A DNA stretch of 11,037 nt, taken from positions 5,619 to 16,655 of the forward strand of contig DFXX01000080.1 in assembly GCA_002381765.1 (NCBI GenBank), in the 5' to 3' direction. The notes beneath the pieces were generated by a model that was not told where the DNA came from, ran no database searches, and worked only from the letters and a program-made list of their open reading frames with translations. A program made the translations under genes and the position numbers. Within the stretch, counting starts at the first letter, position 1; every line of letters starts with the position of its first letter. This DNA comes from Bacteriovoracaceae bacterium UBA4097. Lineage in GTDB: Bacteria > Bdellovibrionota > Bacteriovoracia > Bacteriovoracales > Bacteriovoracaceae. Below are positions 1-7,100 of the stretch, in pieces.

Positions 1-834
1 ACTAAAGATGATATTGAAATTATGGTGGAGATGGCCGAAGAAGAAAGAACTATGGACTCTAAGCAATTGGAGCTATTAACTTCCATTCTAGAATTTCCAT
101 CAATTAAAGTTAAAGACATCATGGTGCCTAGAACCAATATCGAGGCCATTCAGAAAGCCGCTTCTTTTGTAGAAGTGATCAAAAAAGTAAAAGACGTCGC
201 TCACAGTAGATATCCTGTTTACGACGAGAATCTGGATTCTGTTTTGGGCTTTCTCCACGTAAAAGATTTGGCCTTTGCCACTTTGGAAGATCAGCAAAAT
301 TTTGATGTCGCAAAATATGTGAAGCCACCTTTCTTTGTGTATGAACATATGAAGATTCAAGCAGTCTTTGATCATATGAATAGAAAGAAAGTCCATCTTG
401 CTCTAGTTAAAGATGAGAATGGAATTGTGGTGGGGATGCTGACGTTGGAAGATATCATGGAGGAGATCTTTGGAGAAATCCAGGATGAGCATGACGATGA
501 AGAAGATGGAATTCCGGGAGTGGAGAGTGCTGAAGGCATTCTGGTTCCTTCAACAATTTCACTCAGAGATCTTTATAATGAATTTGATGTGAAGATTCCT
601 TTAAATGATAACTATTCCACCCTTAACGGCTTCTTAATGGAGCACCTCGGAAACAACTTTCCTAAAAAAGGTCATATGATCATCTGGGAAGGCTACTCCT
701 TTGAACTAGTGCGAGTGAAGAGCTCCGAGATCAAGGAAGTCAAAATCAAGATGGTTAATGGTGAGTTTTTAAGGGATCGTTATGATTCAGATAATAAAAA
801 TCAAGAACAGCAAAAGGCCATTAGCGCTAAGTAG
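1..834 (+). CDS. CNNM/CorC-type CBS-domain protein, 5' truncated
   Basis: C-terminal 277 residues of a HlyC/CorC-family protein; the frame is open from base 1. The first ATG, at 22, has no ribosome binding site, and the residues before it already fit the family, so the true start lies outside the window. Visible in order: an acidic linker, the conserved MVPR segment that opens the CBS pair (codons from 121), a first CBS domain with RYPVYDE and GFLHVKDL, a second ending in GMLTLEDIMEEIFGEI, an acidic DEHDDEED hinge, and a CorC_HlyC domain (roughly the last 90 residues). In this family CBS pairs bind adenine nucleotides and regulate an N-terminal DUF21/CNNM membrane domain linked to Mg2+/Co2+ transport or efflux. 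That domain would lie upstream and cannot be confirmed; a soluble CorC-only protein is the alternative. The flavoprotein gene follows after 5 bases, suggesting an operon. Confidence 0.9.
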   Translation, partial: TKDDIEIMVEMAEEERTMDSKQLELLTSILEFPSIKVKDIMVPRTNIEAIQKAASFVEVIKKVKDVAHSRYPVYDENLDSVLGFLHVKDLAFATLEDQQNFDVAKYVKPPFFVYEHMKIQAVFDHMNRKKVHLALVKDENGIVVGMLTLEDIMEEIFGEIQDEHDDEEDGIPGVESAEGILVPSTISLRDLYNEFDVKIPLNDNYSTLNGFLMEHLGNNFPKKGHMIIWEGYSFELVRVKSSEIKEVKIKMVNGEFLRDRYDSDNKNQEQQKAISAK

Positions 835-839
835 GTCCC

Positions 840-1832
840 ATGGAGCTTAAGATCTATCCCGTCTGTGTCATCGGGGGAGGATCGGCCGGCACCATGGCGA
901 TGCTTCGTACTGTCCTCAATAATGATGAATGCCTGTATTTTCCTGGCTCTCCCAAAGATAAAAAGCGCTCACGTGCTCTTTGGGTGAGAAAGGTCGAGAA
1001 TATGCCGGCCCACTTGGGTTATAAACGAGGCATTGAAGAGCCCAATGCAGAAACCGTTAAGTGGGTTAGTGAATCGGAATTTAAACATAATCTCCATCTG
1101 CAAAAAAATACCGGCGTCACAAGCATTCTACGCAATCAAGATGGATATTTTGAGATCCTGGATTCCAAAGGGAATAAACATTACTCACAATTCATCATTC
1201 TCTGCACGGGTGTGATGGATGTGCAGCCAATCATTAAGGGCAGCATCGAGACGGTCTTTGATTATGCCAATGCTCAGACCATCGATTATTGTCTGATCTG
1301 CGATGGACATCATGTGCTCAATAAAAGAACAACGGTTATCGGACATACTAATTCCACCGCCTGGGTTTCTATTATGCTTCATGAGCGCTATCAGACCTCG
1401 GTGACTATCCTGACCAATGGGGATGAGCCGCAGTTTGCTGAAGATACGCAAAAGCTTATAAAGCTTTATGGTTTCAAGGTCATCACTACACCCATTAAAG
1501 ACATCATTGGACAGGATAAGGGTAAGGTTTTGGAAGCCTTTATCATGGAAGATAATCAGCGAGTCGACACTGACATCTGCTTTGTTTCTCTCGGGATGAT
1601 TGTCTACAATGAGCTAGCCAAAGAATTAGGTGCAGAACTCGATGAGCGGGGGTTTGTCATGGCCCAGGATTCGGGAGAGACTACGGTGCCAGGATTGTAT
1701 GTGGCAGGTGATCTCAAGGCCAATACCAGAAAGCAGATTTATACCGCTTGGGATAATGCTGTAAGTGCTGCCACTGCGATTAATCAGAAGCTCAGGGCAC
1801 AGCGAAGAGAGAAGCTTATTAGTTCTATTTGA
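840..1832 (+). CDS. thioredoxin-reductase-like FAD disulfide oxidoreductase
   Basis: 330 residues, the usual size for low-molecular-weight thioredoxin reductases. An FAD-binding GGGSAG lies at residues 12-17. A redox CxxC (C151-L-I-C154, followed by DG) sits where thioredoxin reductase has CATCDG. The C-terminal FAD motif GLYVAGDL (285-292) is followed by a helix resembling the family's RQ..TAA segment. The second nucleotide-binding site is atypical: the usual GGGxxA is GHTNSTA (168-174), and the HRRxxxR segment that reads the NADPH 2'-phosphate is replaced by TNGDEPQF. The electron donor may therefore be NADH, ferredoxin or something else; this is inference. ATG 840 lies 5 bases after the upstream stop with only a weak AGG-type binding site, so translational coupling to the CNNM gene is likely. 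The 3' end overlaps the convergent ferredoxin gene by 8 bases. The protein partner is unknown. Confidence 0.85.
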   Translation: MELKIYPVCVIGGGSAGTMAMLRTVLNNDECLYFPGSPKDKKRSRALWVRKVENMPAHLGYKRGIEEPNAETVKWVSESEFKHNLHLQKNTGVTSILRNQDGYFEILDSKGNKHYSQFIILCTGVMDVQPIIKGSIETVFDYANAQTIDYCLICDGHHVLNKRTTVIGHTNSTAWVSIMLHERYQTSVTILTNGDEPQFAEDTQKLIKLYGFKVITTPIKDIIGQDKGKVLEAFIMEDNQRVDTDICFVSLGMIVYNELAKELGAELDERGFVMAQDSGETTVPGLYVAGDLKANTRKQIYTAWDNAVSAATAINQKLRAQRREKLISSI

Positions 1833-2121
1833 TCGGGCGAAAAGAAATATTGCCTAAAACCCGTGCCCGGCAAGAAAGCCGGACATTCTTACCTTCCAGG
1901 GATAATTCCTCAGTCAGGGATTTTACGGTATCGATTTCCACTGCACCCGGTGGACTTAAATTCTCAGACCCTTCAATGATTTCAACCCGACAGGCGCCGC
2001 AAGAGCCCGAGAGACAACCATGAGGCAATTCCTCACCCTGATCATGGAGAGAATCGTAGAGTACCTCACCCTCGTTAACTTCAAAGTCCTTTCCTCGGTC
2101 GGGAATTGACACGATGGGCAT
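1825..2121 (-). CDS. [2Fe-2S] plant-type ferredoxin
   Basis: 98 residues from the ATG at 2121. This is a small soluble electron carrier with the plant/adrenodoxin-type cluster signature: C36, C41 and C44 in CLSGSCGAC (Cx4Cx2C), and C84 in LSCRA. Those four cysteines ligate one [2Fe-2S] cluster. The length fits a single-domain ferredoxin, with no fused reductase. An in-frame TTG six codons upstream (2139) would add MTRKNH, but ATG 2121 is preferred because AAGGAAG (complement of 2128-2134) lies 6 bases upstream of it, inside the would-be extension. The gene converges on the flavoprotein, with stop codons overlapping, and diverges from leucine dehydrogenase across about 110 bases. Its redox partner is unknown; the neighbouring CxxC flavoprotein is a candidate by position only. 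Confidence 0.93.
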   Translation of the reverse strand: MPIVSIPDRGKDFEVNEGEVLYDSLHDQGEELPHGCLSGSCGACRVEIIEGSENLSPPGAVEIDTVKSLTEELSLEGKNVRLSCRARVLGNISFRPIK

Positions 2122-2127
2122 ATGATT

Positions 2128-2134
2128 CTTCCTT
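2128..2134 (-). promoter_or_regulatory. ribosome binding site deciding the ferredoxin start
   Basis: AAGGAAG on the minus strand, followed by AATCAT and then ATG at 2121. The 6-base spacing is near ideal and argues against the longer TTG-initiated form starting at 2139. Confidence 0.8.
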
Positions 2135-2173
2135 GTCAAAATCAGCAGGGTTATAAGAAACTTCTCAAACTAA

Positions 2174-2202
2174 ATTTTAACTCAAGTTATTACTTTTATC
2201 AC
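2174..2202 (-). promoter_or_regulatory. possible promoter for the ferredoxin gene
   Basis: On the minus strand, GTGATA (complement of 2197-2202, 4 of 6 matches to TTGACA) is followed after 17 bases by TAAAAT (complement of 2174-2179, 5 of 6 to TATAAT). Transcription would begin near 2167, giving a leader of about 45 bases. The -35 box overlaps the left arm of the dyad at 2198-2216. This is consensus matching by eye in AT-rich DNA, so it is a weak call. Confidence 0.35.
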
Positions 2203-2216
2203 CTATAAACGGTGAT
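2198..2216. promoter_or_regulatory. inverted repeat around a TATAAA box, candidate operator
   Basis: Perfect 6-bp arms ATCACC (2198-2203) and GGTGAT (2211-2216) flank TATAAAC. TATAAA (2204-2209) is a good -10 box for leucine dehydrogenase. It predicts a start near 2216 and a leader of about 15 bases that still includes the GGGAG at 2221-2225. No good -35 is visible at the matching distance. A protein bound to the dyad would cover that -10 and also the putative -35 of the divergent ferredoxin promoter. As RNA the arms could form only a short hairpin with a 7-base loop. The operator role is inference. Confidence 0.45.
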
Positions 2217-2230
2217 TACAGGGAGTCTCA

Positions 2231-3340
2231 ATGTATACGCTAGAAAAAATGTATTCCATGGGTCATGAAGAAGTTGTGTTCTTTCAAGATAAGTCATGTG
2301 GTCTTAAGGCCATTGTTGCTATTCATGATACTACCCTTGGACCTGCCCTAGGTGGAACTCGTTTATGGAATTATGCTAATGAAGAAGAGGCCTTGATCGA
2401 TGTTCTTCGTCTATCTAAGGGCATGACTTATAAGGCAGCAGTATCAGGATTAAATCTTGGTGGTGGTAAGGCCGTTATTATCGCTGATCCTAAGAAAGAT
2501 AAATCAGAAGCCCTCTTCCGTTCCTTCGGCCGCTTCATTGAATCGCTAAATGGCCGCTACATCACGGCTGAAGACGTGAATACCAGTGTGGAAGATATCG
2601 AGCATATTTTTACTGAAACAAATTATGTAACGGGTGTGGCCCAGCAGTATGGCGGATCTGGTAACCCAGCTCCTTATACTGCTCTAGGAACCTTTAGAGG
2701 TATCGAAGCTTCTGTTACTCGTGCTTTTGGTTCTCGCAGTCTTCAAGATAAAGTCATTGCTATTCAAGGTGTGGGTTCAGTTGGTTTTGAGCTGGCTCAT
2801 CTGCTAACTGCTGCTGGTGCCAAGATTATCTATACAGACATCAATGAGCGCGGAATTCAGAAGATGAAGGAAGCCTTCCCAAGTGCTAAGTATGTTGAAC
2901 CGAATGCCATCTTCTCTGCTGAGTGCGATGTCTATTCTCCATGTGCTTTAGGTGCTTCTTTAAACGATGAAACTATCCCACAATTAAAATGTAAGATTGT
3001 TGCCGGTGCGGCCAATAATCAATTGAAGGAAGATCGTCATGGACTGATGGTTCGTGAGAGAGGAATCCTTTATGCTCCAGATTATCTTATCAATGCCGGT
3101 GGACTTATGAACGTGTCTATCGAGTTTGAAGGATGGGCGGATGATAAATCTCGTCGTATGGTAGATACGATCTATGATAAGACCCTAGAAGTGTTCCGTA
3201 TTTCTGATGAGCAGAACATTCCAGTAAACAAGGCGGCCGATGTTATGGCCGAGAAGAGAATTGAGTCGATGAGAAACATCAAGAACTCTTATCTGGGTAA
3301 GATCAGTCACCGTCTGCCTGGTCAAAAAAGAAGATTTTAA
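2231..3340 (+). CDS. ldh: leucine dehydrogenase (Glu/Leu/Phe/Val dehydrogenase family)
   Basis: 369 residues, full length, and very close to the Bacillus leucine dehydrogenases throughout. It catalyses NAD-dependent reversible oxidative deamination of L-leucine and other branched-chain amino acids to 2-oxo acids and ammonium, in the cytoplasm. Shared blocks include GLKAIVAIHDTTLGPALGGT (from residue 24), GMTYKAA with K68, GLNLGGGK with the catalytic-site K80, and NGRYITAEDV with D115. A Rossmann GVGSVG lies at residues 178-183 with D201 after it in TDIN, as expected for NAD rather than NADP. APDYLINAGG is near the C-terminus. Valine dehydrogenase is a close relative, so exact substrate preference is inferred. 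ATG 2231 has GGGAG 5 bases upstream. The gene appears monocistronic: own control region, strong terminator. The gene symbol follows Bacillus usage and does not mean lactate dehydrogenase. Confidence 0.95.
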   Translation: MYTLEKMYSMGHEEVVFFQDKSCGLKAIVAIHDTTLGPALGGTRLWNYANEEEALIDVLRLSKGMTYKAAVSGLNLGGGKAVIIADPKKDKSEALFRSFGRFIESLNGRYITAEDVNTSVEDIEHIFTETNYVTGVAQQYGGSGNPAPYTALGTFRGIEASVTRAFGSRSLQDKVIAIQGVGSVGFELAHLLTAAGAKIIYTDINERGIQKMKEAFPSAKYVEPNAIFSAECDVYSPCALGASLNDETIPQLKCKIVAGAANNQLKEDRHGLMVRERGILYAPDYLINAGGLMNVSIEFEGWADDKSRRMVDTIYDKTLEVFRISDEQNIPVNKAADVMAEKRIESMRNIKNSYLGKISHRLPGQKRRF

Positions 3341-3343
3341 TCT

Positions 3344-3372
3344 AAAGGCCCTCTTGCGAGGGCCTTTTTTTT
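3344..3372 (+). terminator. intrinsic terminator of leucine dehydrogenase
   Basis: A perfect 10-bp stem, AAAGGCCCTC (3344-3353) pairing with 3358-3367, has a TTGC loop and runs into an unbroken T tract to 3372. It begins 3 bases after the stop codon. This is a textbook rho-independent terminator. Confidence 0.95.
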
Positions 3373-3476
3373 GATCGATTTCATCTTCTATAGGTCATTT
3401 TTCCTCACCGCTTAATCTCGCGTCTTGCAATCTTCACTGCTTGGGCTTGGCCCCATATATGCTTTTAACTAGGGGA

Positions 3477-3492
3477 CAGTTGTACTCAACTG
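3477..3492. promoter_or_regulatory. perfect 6-4-6 inverted repeat upstream of the small-gene pair
   Basis: CAGTTG-TACT-CAACTG, ending 8 bases before the GGGGG ribosome binding site (3501-3505) of the gene at 3512. It could be a leader hairpin next to the binding site or an operator half-site pair. The rest of the 3373-3511 gap holds no promoter I would defend; the AT-rich patch at 3455-3470 is the likeliest place for a -10. Confidence 0.35.
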
Positions 3493-3511
3493 GCAACCAA
3501 GGGGGAAAGTC

Positions 3512-3742
3512 ATGTTTAACAGTCTGCCATTAGTGAAAAGAAGATTAGCGATATATTCCTATCTCACTCAGAAAAGAATCAAGAACAAGATGAAGAAAGG
3601 TCTCTCTCATAAGACAGAGATCATTGTAATGAAGTCACTCGATGATGATGATATTGACTCTCATATCGTTGACGACATGCCACTTACTATTAACCGCGAT
3701 CCTTATCCTGGAAGTGGCTATCATCAAGAAAGTGCAACCTAG
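3512..3742 (+). CDS. small hypothetical protein, basic head and acidic tail
   Basis: 76 residues that I do not recognise. ATG 3512 follows GGGGG (3501-3505) with 6 bases between. The first 30 residues carry nine Lys/Arg (K9, R10, R11, K21, R22, K24, K26, K28, K29). Residues 44-55 are Asp-rich (DDDDIDSHIVDD), and the tail is hydrophilic. There is no Cys or Trp, no signal peptide and no membrane segment. The split charge suggests a nucleic-acid- or protein-binding peptide, but that is only inference. The next gene starts 11 bases after the stop with a very strong binding site, so the two are almost certainly cotranscribed. Overlapping frames here are shorter in support and lack binding sites. 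Existence is supported by translation signals and arrangement, not homology. Confidence 0.6.
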   Translation: MFNSLPLVKRRLAIYSYLTQKRIKNKMKKGLSHKTEIIVMKSLDDDDIDSHIVDDMPLTINRDPYPGSGYHQESAT

Positions 3743-3753
3743 AAGGAGGATCG

Positions 3754-4077
3754 ATGAAATTCTTAGAAAAGTTAAAACACAAAATAGGCCTTTCCTCAAA
3801 ACCGAAAGTCGAGACAAGATCTCAATCATCGGTAGAAAGAGTTCCCTTATCTAATGATCCCATTTCTCTGGAAGATGTAGGTGAGCAGGATAAAGAAGGT
3901 GTTCAATTCTACGATACAGAGAACTCACAAGCGGCCAGAGGTGCTAAGAAGGGTATTCCTCAGGGTATCGATAGCTTTGGTGAGAAAGATACCTTTGATC
4001 CTGATGAGGCTTCAGATCATCAAACCTACCGGGATCGAAATCAAAATTCAAATTTGTCAGAGAGATACAATCACTGA
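3754..4077 (+). CDS. small hydrophilic hypothetical protein
   Basis: 107 residues, unrecognised. ATG 3754 is preceded by AAGGAGG (3743-3749), a full anti-Shine-Dalgarno match 4 bases upstream, so efficient translation is likely. The protein starts with a short Lys-rich, potentially amphipathic helix (MKFLEKLKHKIG). It then becomes polar and rich in Ser, Asp, Glu, Gln and Asn to the end, with no Cys or Trp, suggesting a largely disordered chain. There is no signal peptide, transmembrane segment or catalytic motif. It forms a two-gene unit with the 76-residue gene just upstream and ends at the bidirectional hairpin shared with the convergent lipoprotein gene. No function can be assigned. Confidence 0.65.
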   Translation: MKFLEKLKHKIGLSSKPKVETRSQSSVERVPLSNDPISLEDVGEQDKEGVQFYDTENSQAARGAKKGIPQGIDSFGEKDTFDPDEASDHQTYRDRNQNSNLSERYNH

Positions 4078-4102
4078 ATTGAGGCTCCTTGGGAGTCTCA
4101 AT
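4078..4102. terminator. bidirectional hairpin terminator between convergent genes
   Basis: An 11-bp stem, ATTGAGGCTCC (4078-4088) against 4092-4102, contains one G-T pair and a 3-base TTG loop. It begins directly after the plus-strand stop and overlaps the minus-strand stop (4098-4100). The T tracts on both sides are poor (ATTTCTG on the plus side), so termination may be partial, but the symmetric position between convergent genes supports the role. Confidence 0.6.
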
Positions 4103-7100
4103 ATTTCTGCATAAGATAGCTTTGGATTTCTCCCAAATGAGATCCACTGAGATTTCCATCGATCATGATAACTTCCCCAATAGCACCACGAAAGCTTCCA
4201 TCGATGATAGAGCCTGAGAGATTAGTCGGTGTTCCGAAATTGAGCTGCAGGACATGTGTGAGTCCAGGACTAAGATTTGAAGCTGGCAGAGGAGCGCCAT
4301 CAAGGCTTCCTGCATAGCCTGTAACAAGATTATAGCTGCTACCACTTGCCGCTAAGTTGAGTCCGGTTGCAATAGTATAGTTAGCTGCCGGATTAACAGT
4401 TTCAAAAACAATGAAGACTGTGCGTACTCCAAGATAGGTCGTAGATAGTTCAAAGGTTGCGGCTCCATTAAAGGTGCGGCAAGTTCCAAATCCACAGGGT
4501 TCCGTCACTGGCCCCGAAGCACTGGTGATAGCAATCGTTCCCTCAGCTGCTCTATTTGTAATGTCTGATCGACTCCAAACTTTGATTCCAGGATAGGACA
4601 GATAGACTGAAGCCAAACTAGTAGTGGTAAAAGTGGTGGAAGCTGGAATTGTATTGGCGCCGATAATGGTTCCGCCATTTAAACTGATTGAGCTAATACT
4701 AGTTAAGCCATCAAAATCAAAATCGGTATTCTTCACCGTATATCTAAAAGTTACGGTATTTGAGCTGGGGGCAGTGACGTACTCAAATTCGATATTTCCG
4801 GTTTGAGCATTGGAGACAATGAGGGGGGAGCCAGTTACAGTCACAGCTTCATTAAAGGTCAATACTACATCTAGGATATCACCACTCACATAAGTTCCGC
4901 TGGCCGGGGCAGTGACGCCTGTAACAGTAGCGGGATCCCCATCTACGATGATTCCGGTTGTAATGGGAAGCGAGAAGGTCCCACTTACCGGATTTCGAGC
5001 AATATCGATAATAGTGCCTGTGCCATTAATCTGAATCGTATTTCCTAGTGTCACTCCATCGGTATCTAAATCACCAGAAACAACTTCATAGCTAAAAGCA
5101 TGAGTGAGACTGCTTCCAGCGGTTACTGGAGTAAGATACCTGGTGTTTCCTCCAACCATCATAGAGATTCTTGGATAACCTGTATTAAGATTCGTACTTA
5201 CTGCTTCACTGAAGGTTAGCATGAATTCAATTTTTTCACCCCGAGCATAGGTTTTGTTGGCAGGAGCAACGACATTAGTGACAGTGGGAGCAGTGGTATC
5301 TACAAAAATATTATTGGTAGCAGGAGGAGTAAAAGTGAGTACGGTCGCAGCATTTCCCGCTCTGTCTCTGATAGTAGCTGAGCCACTCATGGTTAAACCA
5401 GTAGTGATACCATCAGAATCGTTAGTGGAAGCCAGGGTAGATGGTCTATGCGAAATTGCAATGTTGTCGTTGACTCCGGTATGGATGGCATTCACGGTAG
5501 TTCCACCAATATCCAGAGTAAAGTAGGCCCCCGCAGGAGCGGTAGAACTGTAGTTCACGGCTTCCGACCAGTTTACAACAAAGATCATATTGAGATGATT
5601 GTTTCCAGTCACCGTTGAATAGGTGCCTGCATTGGCCGGGGTTACAGAAGTGATAGTAGGTCTTACTCCATCTACCATAGTATTTGTCAGTACCGGGTTA
5701 GGAATGGTGAGTGAGGCGTTGGTATTGGTATTATCGGTGATGGTTCCACCATTGAGGACAATGGTCCCTAGATTGATAGATCCATCGGTATCAAGATCGC
5801 CCTCTTGAATAGTATAGGCAAACACCAAGGAGGAGCCAGTCCCACTTCCTCCTGAGAGGTATGGAGCATTCCTTACGGTTGAACCGATAGTAATTGGTAA
5901 GTAAGGAGTACCTGAAATCTGCACCACTTCAATATTAGTATTAAAGCTCACGGTAATAAGGAGCTGCTGATCGATGATCCAGATATTATCAGTGCCACCA
6001 CCCCACATGCGAGTCGTGATATCGGTATTTCTAGAAGCACTCACTGGAGCTGGTTGAACAGCATTGACCAAGACTCCTGCTGTGGAAGGAATACTTAAGA
6101 CATTGTTTAGGGCATTAGTGAAGTAACTAGTTGTAGGAGCAGCTTGTCCGGCTATGGCCCCCCCATTTGGAATGATACTCGGTGTGATGGCAATTCCATT
6201 GGGATCGCTATCACCCGGGACCGTTACATAGCGAAAGATCAATGTATTGCTTCCACTACCAGAGAGATAGGTCGCCTGACGGGGAATCGCTCCAATGGTA
6301 ATGGTCAGATAAGGCAGGGTGGCCCCAGAGATTACTACCGCTCGGTCAAACTCAAGAGTTACATCCAAATTCGTAGCTGAGGAGTAGGTCCCATTGGCTG
6401 GAGGAGTGACACTTACCACATAAGGCAGTCTTCCATCAAATCTCACATTGGCGGTAGCTGCGACGACTGCAGCCCTGTAAGGCGAGAGGTCGAGTGAGGC
6501 ATTATTCCCTGTACTGTCTTTAATGGTGCCTGCATTCAAATTAATATTATTATTGATAGTATAGCCATCGATGTCGGCCTGATGATTAAGGATCGTATAG
6601 GTAAACTGGAGAGTAGAAGATCCAGATCCTCCGGAATAAACGGCTGAGCCGGTGGAAGAAGCTGGAGTGGTAAAGCCTAATAAAAGACTGGGAGTTCCAG
6701 TGACAAAAACCGGTTCATTAAAGCTAACTGTAAAGGAGATCTTCTCTCCCACATTATAAAAACCGGGTAAGGTGGCCAGCGCAAAACCACTCACTGTGGG
6801 GCCTGTATTATCGATGATAACACCAGCAAATGTTTTGGGGCCAATGCTTGTGGAGCAGTTCTCTGTTACACCTTGATTATCAAAGGTAAGAGTTCCTCCA
6901 TTAAGTGCTATGGATTGGAAGGTGATGCCATCGTTATCATTATCCGCAGAGAGTACGGTATAGCGAAAGTTTAAACTCTTGGTACCTGTTCCTGAAACAT
7001 AGCTGGCCACTCTCGCAGTACTGCCAATGGTTAAGGCAAGTCCAGGCGTTCCGCCAGCGGTATCTACCGTCACTGGATAAGGAAAGTTCAGGGTGAAATT

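Noticed and set aside
2119..2139. TTG-initiated longer form of the ferredoxin
   Set aside because: The binding site AAGGAAG lies inside the extension and serves ATG 2121; the extra six residues are outside the ferredoxin fold.
3441..3469. TTGGGC with TTTTAA at 17-base spacing as a promoter for the small-gene pair
   Set aside because: The match to both consensus boxes is too poor to call; the region may still hold a promoter of another kind.
3642..3854. A 70-codon plus-strand frame overlapping both small genes
   Set aside because: It overlaps two better frames that have good binding sites; its own start has none.
3512..4077. Small-gene pair as a toxin-antitoxin module
   Set aside because: Neither product resembles a known toxin fold or DNA-binding antitoxin; size and tandem arrangement alone are not enough.
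4624..6380. Several 60-90-codon plus-strand frames inside the large lipoprotein gene
   Set aside because: They are antisense shadows of a repeat-rich gene with regular codon structure; no binding sites, and the compositions reflect the reverse strand.
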